A stretch of DNA of 64,000 nucleotides, taken from positions 1-64,000 of the forward strand of contig JAPWGK010000031.1 in assembly GCA_029641185.1 (NCBI GenBank), given 5' to 3'. The notes beneath the pieces were generated by a model. That model was not told where the DNA came from. It worked only from the letters and a program-made list of their open reading frames with translations, and searched no databases. Source of the DNA: Pseudofabraea citricarpa (taxonomy: Eukaryota; Ascomycota; Leotiomycetes; Helotiales; Dermateaceae). This document shows, in pieces, positions 1-14,881 of this stretch (its first letter is position 1; each line of letters begins with the position of its first letter). Made by a program: the position numbers and the translations under genes.

Positions 1-3000
1 TTTTATATTTTACTCTTATAAAATCTTTACTTAAGTATTTATAATAATAAATTATTTTTAGGTTTAAAGTTCTTATTTTTTAATACCTAGTTTTATATAT
101 AATTATATATTTAGATAAATAAATAAATTTATACTTATAAAATTAAAGTATTATTTTACTTAATAATTTATAATATTCTTATCTTATATTTATATAAATT
201 TTATTTAAAATTATTTAAAGAATTATCTAGATAAACTTATTAATAATATCTAGAGTACTTAATATATACTTAGTAAAGACTTCTAGAGTCTTATTATAGC
301 TTTTAATCTTTAAAAGATTTTTTATAATTTAAGGATTCTCTTTCCTTTCTTCTCCTAATATATTAGTTATCTTTTAATTATAAAAAAAAAATAAATAGAG
401 AAATAATACTTAAATTAAGAAATTAAAATTAAACTTAAATAAATAATATATAAAAATAATAATAATAATATAAAAGGAAATTTATTAGTAAAATATTAAA
501 TAAGAGAAGCTACTAAAAGATATTTAAATCTTAAACTAAATATAATTCTTCCTTTAAAATACTAGGTATTAAAATACTATAAATTAGGCTATAAATAAAG
601 AAGATACCCTAGAGAGAAGCGTTTTACTCTTAGTCTTTTATATATTATTATTAGTATATTATAGCTAATTTCTTATCTTATTATTATTATTAGCTTTTTT
701 TTATATAAAATTAATTCTTATTATTTATTAAGTTTTTATTATCTAAAAATCTCTTTTATATAAGTAACTTATATAATTACTTAGGATTATATAATAAAAG
801 CTTTTTCTAATACTTTTTCTTTAGTATTTTTAATAATTATATTAATTTTATTATTATTAGCTTCCTTTAAAAAGGTTTCTTATATATTATCTTATTAACT
901 TATCTTAGCTAGTACTTAAGAAGTTAGCCTAGGATTATTAGGTTATTCTTATAATTATATAAGTACTTTTAAAAGACTAGATAAGTTACTAGTAAGCTTT
1001 GTCTTAAGGCTTAGTAAAAGCTTATTAGAGTCTCTAAGGTTTAGGCGTATTAGTATTCTAATAATAGCCTTATTTTTAGAAGGCTTAATATTATTAGTAA
1101 GAATATAAATACCTTCTTTTTAAATAAATTTCTTTAATTTATATCTTATATAAGTATTATAAAGAAGAATTATATTTATTTTACTAAGCTAATAGGTATT
1201 CTTCTTATTATTAGCCTTTAAAATTATATATAAGCCTTTTTATCTAAAATTAAGCGCTTATTATTTTAATATATTAGCTTTTTATATAATATTAAATATA
1301 AGAATAATATCTCTTTTAAGAAATAATTCTTTTTATAAGATATAGCTATAATTAGTAGCTTCTTTTAATTCTTAGCGTTTATATTATTTTATTAATAGAA
1401 CCTCTAGTATATATTTATTATAAATTTTAAGTTACTTAATATATAAAGTAATTAAAAACTTTTTATTTATCTTCTTAATTAGGTTTTATCTTAGATATTA
1501 TTATATTAGGTATTTACTTTTAATAATAAATATAATCTTAAAGCTAAACTATAAATAAAATATAATAAGTCTTATAAGAGCTCTTATTATAGTATTATCT
1601 ATAAAATAGATTTTCTTAATATATCTTAGCTAGTTTTTAAAAGTCTTATTTATAATCTTAGAGAGGATTATCTTTATATTAAAATAGCTTCTTTTAATTA
1701 AGTCTTAAATATAAGAATTATAAGTACTTACTTATATTTTAATAAACTTAAGCTTAGATATAAGATTATTAAGGCTTTTCTAGTTCTTAGGCCTTTTATT
1801 AATAATAAGAATCTTAAATATATTATAAATATAAAAAATATCTTTTTTAATAAAAGTAATAATATAAATAGAGTTTATCTTAAAAATAATATATCTTATA
1901 ATTATATCTAATATCTCCTTATATATATTAATAATAAAAGACTTTCTTATATTTAATAGGAAATTAATAATATCTAGATATTATTTATAATATATATATA
2001 ATATTCTAGTTATATAAATTATTTTATAAGTAATATTATATAATCTAAATTAATACTAGAGATATAATATTATATATACTTTTACTTACTTATAATATCT
2101 CTTCTAAAAGTAATATTCTATTATCTTTATATATATTATCTTTTATCTCTTATATACTTTTTTATTATATAAGTTCTTAATAATATTTATTTATTCTTTT
2201 AGATTATTAATAATATATTATTTATATTTACTCCTAATAAGTTTCTATTATAATATATTTTAGTATACTTAGAATCCTATAATATACTATTAAAATACTA
2301 ATTATTTTTTATCTCTAATATTAGCTAGTCTCTTAAGAGTTATAAGAAATATTATAATTTATTTTAACTTAAGACTTTATTTACCCTAAAAGATAATACT
2401 TATTTTAGCGTTTAAATAAATATAAGATCTTAAAATAAATATTATTTAAAGAAAGCTAAGTTAGAAGGTAATATAATTATTAATTTCTTTTTCTTACTTT
2501 TTATTTTTAAGTTCCTCTTTTATAATAAGATAATAAGATAATATATTTATAGCTTTATTCTTTTTACTAGGTATATATATAACCTTAAAGTTAAATAGCT
2601 AAATCTAGATAATCTATCTTATTAATAATATACTAGTTATATCTAAAATAATATTATTAAGCTAAGTAATAAGTATATTAGTATTTATCTTAAGAGTAAA
2701 ATATACTCTAATAATATATTCTTTTATTTTCTTAAGTATCTTAAGGATATCTTTATACTTATATTTAATAATATTATAATTATACTTAGCTAGATTTTAT
2801 ATCTCTAACTTATATTTACTTAGATATTTTTTCTTATTTTTATTATCCTAAGAGAGTATATCTTTCTAATTATCTAAACTTATATTAATAATAATATAAA
2901 TTATTCCTACTTTAAGCTTATAATTAATTATAATAAGATAAAGAACTTTTACTAATATCTTAATAAGCTTTAGTTTAATCTTCTAATACCTTTTATCTTA

Positions 3001-6000
3001 CTTAAATATTATATTTTTCTTTAATAAATTATATAATAGTTTTATAATAAGTATAAAAGTTTTAATCTAGATATAATAATATATATAAATCTCTAAGAAA
3101 ATATAAATCTCTTTTATATTAGTTAGATCTAGCTAATTAACTAGCTTTATAATCTTTATATTAATAAGCGATTTACTCTTAAGCTTATAAATAAATCTAA
3201 TAATTTTAATATCTTTTATATAAAACTTAGACTTAGGATTAATAGTTAAATTTATTCTCTTAAGCTTAAGTAATATTTTACTAAAGTTTTATATATATTT
3301 TATTATAAATTATTAAACTCCTAGAAAAACTTTTTTATTATTATATTATAAATAAGATCCTTTAATACTAATATTATTAAGGAATAATTTAGTAATATAA
3401 GAATTTAGAGAAAAAAGTATTTTAGATATAATATATATAAACTAAGCTACTAAATTTATTATATCTTATATAAGAGTAATAGCCCTTAGTAATCTAATAT
3501 TATTTATAAAAAAAGTAGTTAAGTTTTTATTTTACTTAGCTAATAGAATCTAATTATAACTAGAGAATAAATTAATTAAGCTAATAATCTAAAGATATAT
3601 AAACTTTTTTATAAAAGAATCTACTAATAAAAGAAGATTAATATCTCTAATTATTATTATATTATACTTTATAGTTATATTTATAAGTTTATATTTATTT
3701 AGTTTTTCTTTTATAATTAGAAACTATAAGTTTTTATATAATTTATAATAGCTTTCTAGTATATTATTAGTAATACGCTTACTTATTATCTTATATATAA
3801 TCTTATAAAATCTCTTAATAATTAGAAAGTTTTATACTTATTATATTTTATATAATATTATCCTAATTTCTTATAACTTAATAACCTCTAACTTTATAAG
3901 TTCTTTTTTTAACTAGTTAAATAAAAATACTTTTTTTTTATTATAAAATATCTCTTAGAATATTTCTTTCTTTTTTAAGATTAATATATTACTTATAAAT
4001 AAGTCTTATATTTTTTCTAATATAAGTCTTTAGCCTTTTAGAAACTTTATATATTAAGACTTAAACTAGTTATTATAAGAACCTAGAATAAATAATAATT
4101 TTTCTATTAACTTAATAATTTCCTTTTAGTTATTAAAACTAGATAACTTAATTCTTATATCTCTTTTAAGATTTATAAGTCTTATTTTTTAGATCTTTTA
4201 CTTATAAAAAGTTAAGACTTCCCTTTTATATCTTATCTTAAAGAAAAAAAGTATTATATCTTTATAAAATACTTATAATTTTAATAATCTTTTAAGACTA
4301 ATAATATATAAACTACTTTTTAGAAAAAAAAGACTTTATAAAATTACTTTTATTATCCTTTTATTCTTAGATATCTTAGGCTTACTTTCTAGTATTAAGA
4401 TTTCTAAGAAAATTAATAAAATACTTAGTAAGCTTCTAATAAATACTTATTAAGTTCTCTTAAGTCTTAGAGCTTTAACTAAGAAAGTTTTCTTAAGCTT
4501 ATAACTTAGCTTAAGTATTCCTTAAATCTTCTTATATTTCTCTTATCTTAATAATAAATATAATAAAATATTAGCCTTTTTATTTATATTTATATTTATA
4601 AGTATATTATAATCTTTTATTATTTTTCTTATATTAAGCTTATCTTTCTTTTTTTTTTAATAAGATTCCTTATATATATTTAAGAGGTTTATTTATATAT
4701 CTTCTAACTTATTTCTCTTATAATAAATTAATATCTAGTTTTCTAAGTTATTTCTAGAGTCTAAGTTATTTTTTAGATCTTATTATTATATTACTTAGGT
4801 CTTAAACTTATAAGTAATAATATAAAAATATAAAAACCTAATCTTATTAATATTATTATTAGTTATAATTTATATCTTATAATCTTTTTTTAAGTTTTAT
4901 TTTAAGCTTACTTTTATCTTATATATAAATAGCTACCTAAATACTAAGCTATAATCTAATTATTATATTATATAAATATATAAGATTACTTATATATTAT
5001 TAATATCTAGTTATATATTATTATAAACCCTAAGAATTACTTAAGATATTCTCTTATAATTAATAGTTATAAGGTTTTTCTTTTTTCTAATACTAAGACT
5101 AACTTTTTTCTAAATATTATAGGTTATAATATTAATCTTAGTACTTATATCTATTATATTTATTACTTATATTAACTTCTAATTATTATAGCTATAAATA
5201 ATAACTAGTAAATATAAGCTATTAATATAATATAATAAAATATTAACTCTAGTAATTATATTTTATATAAGAAAGCTTATATTTATATAAAGTCCTAGCT
5301 TCTTAATTTTTAGTATATTAATTTAAATTATATTACTTAAAAGTTAGTAATAACTAATTCTTATAATTTAAGCTAGATTTATTTAATTAAAAATAAAAGC
5401 TTATTTATATATAAGTATAATTATTTAATTTATAATTATATATTATATTTTAAGTATCTTAGCTTATAAGATATAAGATTTATGTTCCTTCTTTTTCTTA
5501 GCTTTAATAGCTTCTAAGGTCTTATTATTATCTAGGCCTAGTTATATTAAGTTCTTAATAAGGGTTTCCTAAGTACTTAGGAGCTTCTTATTATACCTAG
5601 ATATCTTAGTATTAATTAGTTTATATTAGTAAAATACTTACTCTAAAATATCTAAATTTATAATTCTAGATATTAGAATAATAAACTTAATAATTCTTTT
5701 TAACTTCTTAGTATTCTTTTAAATACTTATACTTAACTTAGTCTTTCTAGAGATATTAATAACTACTAGGGTATCTCTTAGGCTTATAAATATAATAATA
5801 AGAGTATTAAGTATAATTTACTTAATCTTATTATTTTTATTTATTATAACTAGTTATAACTAATAATAAGAGTTTAATTCTTTTTTAAATTTAATAACTA
5901 GTATTATATACTAGAAAGTTATAATATTATCTTATATACTAATAAAGCTAGTTATAATATCTTTCTTCTTATACTTATAGATCTTAGTAAGCTTATATTT

Positions 6001-9000
6001 ACTTATCTTAATATTAATATTAGATTTAGTCTTTATATTTTTCTTAAGCTAAAATATCTTAAATTAATTATAATAAGAAATCTTATTATTATTATAATAT
6101 AAATATTATTTTTTAGTAAGAATATCTTAAGATATCTTAGCTTTCTAAAAAAATACTAAATTAGATCTTATAAGTCTAAAATATATCTAGTTATTATTCT
6201 TATCTTTATAAACGATTTTAACCTTTATATAATAGGTAAATATTAGGTAATTACTAGAAAAGTAAAAGTACTTATTATAATACTAATAAATATAATCTTA
6301 ATTTATAAAGTTAAATTATTAATAGCTAGTCTATAGAATATTAATATAAATACTAGTATTAGGATTTATACCTATTATATAGCTTAAATTATACTTATAA
6401 TTATACGCTTTTATTATATAATATATCTTATTAATCTTCTCTTTAATATTATAATTATTATATTACTTAAATAACTTTAGCTTATTATTATAAAACTTAA
6501 TCTCTAATATATTAACTCTAGTATTATTTTTACTAGTAATAGTAAGTAACTTATCTTTCTCTTTCTAGTATTTAATTATAATAATCTTAAAAGTAATATA
6601 ATCTTCTAATAATATCTTAGCTATTATATTAGTAATATTATTAATCTTATTATAATTAGAAGCCGCTTTAGAAGCTTATATTTTTATAGTTATATTACTA
6701 AGTATTATACTAAGAGTTATAATAATTTATATAAGGTTATTAATTATTAGTATAAAAAGAGTAATTAGGTTAAAAATCTTATTTAAATTATTATATAACT
6801 AGAAGTCTAGTAGCTTATTAATAATAATAATATTATTATTATCTTACTTAAGTAAGTAAGTAAGATTCTTCTTAGCTTAGGTATAAGTCTTAATAAACTT
6901 ATAGATCTTAGTAAATATAAAAGTTCTTAGTTTATTATACTTAATCTTCTTCTTTTTTATAATAATAAGGATATAATCTTTAGAAAAACTAGAAAGAAGC
7001 TTATATACTTATTTATAAGAGCTTAGTTAGCTATTACTAAGTAATCGCTTAAAGCTTAGCTTATATATCTTTAGGAATTCTAAGATTTTAGTTATATCTT
7101 CTTTTAGATAATTAACTAAAATATTTAAGAACTTAATAATATATTAAAATTACTTAGAGTTATAATTAGCTTATTTCTTTAGGAATACTTTCTTAAAAGT
7201 AACCTAATTTCTTTACTTAAAGTTATCTAATATTTTAGTATAAGAATAAACTAATAAGTAATAATAATTAGGATATCTAAGAACTAGCTTTATATTAGAG
7301 AGACTTTTATTAAGTATTATTTATTTATAATATTAAATAAATTTAATAGCTTTTATTTTCTTAAAAAAAAGAATACTAGTAAAACTAGGAGAGCGAACTT
7401 TTAAAATAACTTATATAATTCTATATATTATCTTAGGCTAGATAATTATTTGTTTTCCTTTCTTACTAGGAATACTTATACTAAGTAAGGTTCCTAAGTT
7501 TAATAAGTCTAAAAAAGATATTAAGAGCTTTTTTTTCTTTTTTTATTTTTATTTATAAGAAGGAATAAGTAAGAGAGGAAGGTTAATAATAAAAGAGTAT
7601 TCTTAAGATAATATTATAATACTAGATTAAAGTTATATAAGCTTAAGTTAAGTACTAAATAAGTACTAAGAGAGGATTAAATAAGATAATAAGAAGTTAT
7701 AAATTATAAAATAATTAGAAAAACTAAGTAAGAGTTTTTCTAGCTAAATATTTAGGGCTTTTATTTTATCTAAACGTTTACTTTTTATATATATATAATA
7801 TATAATTTTAAGAAGTAAGTTATAAGATAAGATTAAATCCCTCTTAATTTTATATTATTAAAATATTAGATATAAAAGAAATAACTTAGAATTATATATA
7901 TTTATTAGTATAACTTAAATAAGAAAGTCTTACTTCTAAGTTTTTATTATTTACTTTTATTATATATTTCTAAAAAGATAAAATTAATATTATAATTAGA
8001 TATAATATAAGATTTTATTTTTTTTATATTAACTTTCCTAGAAATAAGTAGCTATTACTTTATTACTTTTATACTTTTATTTTACTAGTTATATTATATT
8101 TTTTACTTATTCTTAGGCTTTTTTAAGATAACTAATTTCTTATTTAAGTATTTAAACTTAGTTTTATTTATATTCTAAAGCCTAGGTCTTAAGTTTTAGA
8201 GAGTCTTAATATTATATTTTTAATTAGATACTAGATAAGCGAATAACTTTAATTCTTATATATTCTTTATATTAGACTTATTATTATAAGAAACTTAATA
8301 TAAGTAAAAGGTAATTAGGATCTAAACTTAAGAATATTATCTTCTTATTAAGATATTATTATAATAAATATAATCTTTATAATAACCTTAATAAACTAGA
8401 AGAATACTTATACTAAATTATAAGTAATATTTATCTTATAAAGTTAACTAGAAAATAAATAATAATATAAATAATATAAACTTTATTAATTAACTAAATA
8501 AAATAAACTAAAAATAAATAAAAGAACGACTAATTAATTACTTATCTTCTTTCTAGTATAATAATATATTACTTCTTTTATCCTCTTATATTCTCTAGTT
8601 TTAAGTATAATTTATACTTACTAATATTAACTAGAAGCTCCTTTATTATAGCCTAAGCTTTTAGTAAGGTTTTACCTAGTCTAATATAATTACTTATTTT
8701 ATACTTATACTAAGGTTAAGATTATTTCTTAAAACTATTATCTATAAATAAAAGTATTAAAACTTTATATCTCTCTAGTTTCTAGCTCTTAGGGTCTCCT
8801 TAATATCTATTATTATAATATCTCTTTTAATCCTTTTCTAACTCTAGATATTATATCTTTTATTTAGACTAAAACTTATAAAGATATATCTTTATTATTC
8901 TAATAATAATCTTAATATCCCTAGTAATATACGTACTTATATACCTTTAGATAACCTCTAAAGTTATATATTCTTATAATTATAATTATCTTTTATCTTT

Positions 9001-9400
9001 TATAAGTTTCTAATCTTTCTAATATTCTTATTATTCTAGTTATTTTATTTTTCTAAGAACTTTAACCTTTATATTATTATATTATTCTAACTATTATCTA
9101 TTATTTATTATAAGTTCCTAATCTCCTAAGTATTCTAGTATTATCCTTTATATTTGCTATTAAGTATCTAGCTTATAAAACGACTTAGATTAATACCTTA
9201 TATATTTAATAATTAATTATATTTATAGGTTTTAATATCTCTAATTATCTTTACTAATAACTATATAGTTATACTCTAAGTACTCTAAGAGCTTAGCTTA
9301 TTATTAAAGGTTAATACTAAATAAGCTTATTATATTAATATTATAAGTTATAATTTAGTTTACGTTTATTATTATTTAAAGTCCTTATATAAGTTACTAA
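1..9400. repeat. RIP-degraded AT-rich block, no intact genes
   Basis: Almost pure A/T sequence with scattered C and G that survive mainly in CpT/ApG context. CpA and TpG, the dinucleotides destroyed by repeat-induced point mutation, are nearly absent: only isolated cases were seen, for example near 998, 5,482, 7,449 and 9,154. No open reading frame of useful length exists on either strand. The plus strand is T-rich over long stretches, which would suit a former A-rich coding strand on the minus strand, as in many retroelements. That is inference; no protein motif or LTR can be recognised after this level of mutation. Confidence 0.85.
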
Positions 9401-12400
9401 TATAATAGGGTAATAAATATTAGGGTATATCCGAATTTATAGTATTATAAATATAACTAGTAACTAATATAATATATATAATTATATATAAGGTATATTT
9501 AGTAATCGAATTAATAGTTATAAAAGTAGGAGGTAAAAGAAGTAATTAATTAACTATAATTATAAAGTATAAATAATAGTATATAACTCTTAGAACGCTT
9601 AAAAAGTACTTGTAAAACTCTTATATAATAATACCTAAGGTAGTAATAACTCCTTATAAAAGTAAAGAAAATAATAAAATCGAGTATATAACCTTATTAT
9701 AATAAGAGTATAAGAGGTAATATATATTAAGGATCTCCCTAAATTCCTAAATATATTAGAATATAAAGTTATATATATTATAAATATAATACGAATATTA
9801 TTATAAGAGATTAATATCTTATACTAAAATATAAGTTTTATATAATATATTAGTAATATATTATTAATATATTTAAGTTTAATTTTACTCTTATTAAGTT
9901 AAAACCTAAAAGGAAGTTTATTTTAGCTTCTTAAATAATACTTATTACTAGAGAATAACCTTTAATTATACTAAAATATTAATATATAAATTTTTAGACT
10001 TAAAAATCTTAAATTTTACTTATATAAAAATCGAAGAAAATTACCTTTAAATAATTATTAATAAATAAGAAAAATATTTTATATTAATTAAAAGAAAAAA
10101 AGTAAATAACTTTTTCTTAATTATTTAATAATAATTTAAACGAATAAAAGCTTATAAGAATTAATAAGAAAGTTATAAATATTAATTTAAGTATAAAAAT
10201 ACTCTAGTAATATATTACTAATATATTAAGGATTTATTACTAATATATTATTAGATAATCTCTAGAAATTATATATACGCTTTTAGTTATATTTACTTAA
10301 CCCTAAGGAATAAATACTTTTTTTATTTATTAAAAGATAACTTATTATAAGAAATATTATTTTTTATTTAATAAATTAATTTAAATTTTAATATATAACC
10401 TAAATTTTATATAATAATTATATAATATATAACTAGGAGAAAAGTATATAATAAGTAATATATTTAAAATATATTTAGAATTTATTACTAATATATTATA
10501 AGAATTAATTATATTTAGGGAAATAATAAGCTTATCTAATATACTTATAAGGTTTAATTCCACTTATATTAGCCTTATAACCTATAAGAGTACTTATATA
10601 TTATATAAGTATTATATAATATTTATATTTACTTACTCTTATTATCTTCTTATATACTAAAAAATCTAGTTATAAGCCTAATCTTAGTTATATAACAAAT
10701 TAATAATCCTAGGCTTATTACTAGTAATATATTAATAATTTATCCGGAATATATTACTAATATATTATAATAATATTACTTAAAAATCTTCTTCTAATAT
10801 CTTTTTATATTTTATTTAATAAAATAATTATTAGAAAAATATATAAAAGTCTAATTAATTATAATAAAATAAGTTTAATTTTATAAAAGTAATAGTTACT
10901 TTTTTACTCTTATAACTAAGAGATTAAAAGATTATACTACAAGTATATAATAAATTATTAGAATAAAAAAGACGTAATAAATTTAATTCTTAATATATTC
11001 TAAATATATTCCTAATATATTATAATATATTTAATTTATATATATTAATTATAAGAACTTTATAATTATCTATTATTTTAAATAAGCTACTTAAGTTCTT
11101 TTAATACTTAAATCTTTTAAGGTTAATATATTTTTTAAGAGAGTTTATAATACGAATATCTTTAAGATTATTTTTATAACTTTTCTCTTATAAGTTAATA
11201 AAAGTAAGTAATTCTAAATATATTTAAAATATATTACTAATATATTACCTAAGATATAATATTTATTCGTATATTTATTAATTAGAATAATACTAAGATA
11301 TATTATAAAATATTTTATAAGATATTCTAAATTATAATTATATAAAATAATAACTAGTTAATCAAATAATAATATTTTTATAAAATAAGATTTCTTTATA
11401 TTATAATAAATATAAACTCTAAGTAAATATCTAGTAATATATTCCTAATCCCTTACTAATATATTACTAATATATTACCTAGGGTTTAGCTAATATCTTT
11501 TAGATATTAATAAATTTAAGTAATTATAATAATTCTAAGTCTAATATATAATTATTTATTATAATATTTATTTTAAAAGAGGAATTATTATTATTATAAG
11601 AACGAGTCTTTCTAGTAAAGCTATATAATAACTAATAAAATAATTATTATATATTTAATTATTATAAGAGTATTATACTTTATATAATCTACTAATTAGT
11701 TTATAATATATTTATAATATATTAAGAATATATTAATATTATTCTTTAGATAACCTCTTAACTTTAGCTTAGGTTAAAACTTAAGCTAAGTATAAGAAGT
11801 AGCCTTATATTATATTAGGGTTAAATCCTTATTATAATTAAATCCTAGTTAATAAATTCTAGAATTAAAAATAATATATAAATATAATAAAATAAACTTA
11901 TTTTAAGAGTAATTTAATTAAAGTAAGAATTATTCTACTAAAAATAATAAAATTATATATAATCGTTTATTAATATATTATAAATTTATTACTAATAAGT
12001 TAATAGATAAATACTTAATTAGTATAATATACTTTAATTTAATAGTAAAATATAATATAATATAAATTATATATAATATAATAGCTTTTTATTTATATAA
12101 TATTTTTATATATAAATAAGATTTTATATATTTCCTTTTTATAATATATCCTTAATATATTCCTAATATATTATAATTTTAAAAGCTAAGAAAAAGTAAA
12201 ACTTAGAATAATAAGATAATTTAGATTAAAAAGATAATAGCTTACTTATTTTTTCTTAAGCTTTATTCTTAGGATTTACTAGATCCTAATTAAGAAGTTA
12301 TAATAAAAGGTTAGTTTTATAAAATATATTATTAATATATTTATAATCGATTCCTAATATCTTATAATACGATTAAATTTTTATATTACTCTTAAGCTAA

Positions 12401-13960
12401 TATCTTTTATAATAAAGCTAAGTTTACTCGAATTTATTATATTAAGTTAAAGAATAAATAATTAAAGATAAATATAACTAGATAATAATTATACTTATAT
12501 TAAGAGAAGAAAGACTTATTATTAGATAAATATAAGTAATATATTAGGAATATATTTATAATATATTTTTAATATATTATATATTCTTTATATTTTTTCT
12601 TTTAAAAGTAAACTTAAACTAAATTATCTTATTACTAAGTATTTTCTATTATAATTACGTTTATTAGTAATAATAATAATATTAAAAAATTAAGCTTTTA
12701 TTAAGTATTTTTAAAATTATACGTTTAATATATTATAAATATATTATTAATTTATTCTAAAATTATTCTTAAATTTATTTTTAATTTTCTCTCTTAGCGC
12801 TTCTCTTAGTAGCTTTCTTAGTAGTAGCTTCCTTAGTAATAGCTTTCTTAATAATATCTTTCTTAGTATTATTATTTAACTAAGTTAAAGAAATAAAAGT
12901 AATTAAATAAGAACTAAGGTAAATTAGCTTATCTTTTTTCTTTACCTTCGAATTAGTAAAATTATTAAAAATATTATAAGTTTTATATATATTAGGGTAT
13001 TCTAGGATAATATATTAGAAATATATTTATAATATATTAGAAATAACTTATTAGTCTTTGCTTTTTTATATATCTTATACTTAGACTTATAATTACTTAG
13101 ACGCTTTATTATAGTTTTATTATATTATAATATATTAGTAATATATTATTAATTAATTTAAAAATACTTATAAAACTATTAGCTTTTTTAAGGATAAAAG
13201 AATAATATTACCTTTTTTCTAGGAGCTAAGACTTTAGTAAACCTTTAATTAAAATAAGAGGTATTAGAAGAAAGAAAATAACTACTAGAATAATATTATT
13301 ACTAGCCTTATTAGCTAGAATAAATAAAAGGTTATAATTTTTTATAATCGCCTAATAAAACTTTATAATATATTAGTAATTTATTTCTAATATATTAATA
13401 GAAGGCTTTTATATTAATTATAAAACGACTCTTCTTAGTAGAGATTATACTCTTCTAAATTATTATAATACGAATACTATAACTAAGGATATAAGTACGT
13501 AAATTTCTTATAATCGAAAATCGAGCCTAATATATTACTAATATATTAGTAATATATTATATATAAAATAAGAAATTATTTACCTTATATTTATATATAA
13601 TACTATTATTTATATATCTAATATAATAGAATAATTCTCTAAGACTAATATAAAGCTTTTTATCTTCCTAATATATTATAAATATATTAGTAATAGATTA
13701 CCTAAAAATATAAATTATAAGAATAAAACGCGCGCGTAAATTATAAGAAAAGAAGCTATTATATTATTATAATAAACGAGTTAATACCTAAAGAACGTTT
13801 TATAAGCGTAAAATAATATAGATAATACTCTTATAATATCTAATTAGCTTATAATATATTATAAAGCGTTTAGGGATATATTATATTCTTATAAAAAGTT
13901 ATTATAATTATAGTTATAGTTATTATAATAGTTATAGTTATTAAGGAAGAGAAAGGAATT
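9400..13960. repeat. RIP-degraded AT-rich block with recurring short AT motif
   Basis: This is the same AT-rich, CpA/TpG-free composition, but with a different texture. A motif close to TAATATATTACTAATATATT recurs near 9,850, 10,210, 10,460, 10,725, 10,995, 11,220, 11,435, 11,706, 11,975, 12,145, 12,325, 12,540, 12,730, 13,010, 13,125, 13,370, 13,530 and 13,670. The DNA between copies looks different each time. CpG is more frequent here than in the first 9 kb. This could be an eroded satellite or tandem array, or a family of short insertions. A 60-codon frame at 10,381-10,563 (minus) is low-complexity Ile/Leu/Asn/Tyr and is not a gene. Confidence 0.7.
13899..13942. repeat. short AT tandem/inverted repeat at the island edge
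   Basis: Units of TTATAGTTATAG and TTATTATAAT type alternate for about 45 bp just before base composition turns normal. No function is claimed. Confidence 0.5.
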
Positions 13961-13979
13961 AGTAGGAGAGGTTAAGGTA

Positions 13980-14881
13980 GGTACGCGCTAGCCGAATCGG
14001 GCAGGTAACGGCAGCTAATCCTAGTAGGTGACCCGACCTATAGTAAGCGTCCACCCAGACACCCGTTGGGTGTGCCGTCTGAAGGAACAACATGCGACCG
14101 GCCGGGTTAACTTCGACGGGTCGGGTTAACTTTGAAGCGTTCTTATGTGAACAAGGGGGATTGAACAGTAATGATCATCAAGAGTTGATGAAAGTACAAC
14201 AATCCTTGACTTATGATGAGTCATTGCGATTATGCACTTTCTCTGAGCCTAGCATAGGTCCCTCAACTAAGGGGAATTCCAAGGCATCAATATTATAAGC
14301 CTAGCACGTGAAATATAGATTTGCTATTTTAAAATAGCTACATATCATTCATATAATTAATGCTTCCCTTGTAAAACACCAGTAGAGAATTATTTTACGC
14401 TATCACCTGATAATCATAACGTTCTTTTACAAGATTAAGGATTGCCTGTAATTCCCAAATCGAGGATTTATCAAGCCTTTATGCTGCCAACCATAGTAGG
14501 CTCAGCTATACAATACGGTGTGGTGTTTACTCTATACACTACCTTCTGATAGATTTAAATTTAGTGTTACTTATGAAATCTGCAATATTGTGAAGTTATA
14601 GTATATAACTGCTATTTAAATGCTTTTAAGAACGAAAGGTGCTGTAGGTATCTAAACTAGTCAAGTCAATCTTTCCTTTTGCCACGTGACACATCCATCT
14701 GCGGCTAGTGGTACGTCCAACGACCAGACACCGACTACATGACTCTGGTGTAGAGGTCGCGATCTCTCAGAAGTATCTCCTGCCACCAAAGGACACTTTA
14801 GCGATCCTATTCGGTGCCTCATTGCTTATGGAGTATTATCTCTGGTTTGGATGAGCGCTGACTCGTCTTGGACTTTCCATT
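13980..14881. other. transition zone and MFS upstream region
   Basis: Composition becomes balanced within about 60 bp. The zone holds an imperfect hairpin at 14,056-14,081 (ACACCC/GGGTGT with outer CAGAC/GTCTG), a direct repeat CGGGTTAACTTCGA / CGGGTTAACTTTGA (14,103-14,116 and 14,122-14,135), and an inverted pair ACCCGACC (14,031-14,038) / GGTCGGGT (14,119-14,126). These may be the unmutated end of a mobile element. A CACGTG E-box lies at 14,683-14,688, about 200 bp before the transporter start. No gene was found; a 68-codon frame at 14,092-14,298 has no recognisable features. Confidence 0.5.

Noticed and set aside
14103..14135. GGGTTA words suggesting a telomere
   Set aside because: Only two isolated GGGTTAAC units occur, with no tandem TTAGGG array.
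14092..14298. 68-codon plus-strand frame in the transition zone
   Set aside because: It is short, overlaps small repeats and shows no family feature; more likely a mobile-element fragment or chance.
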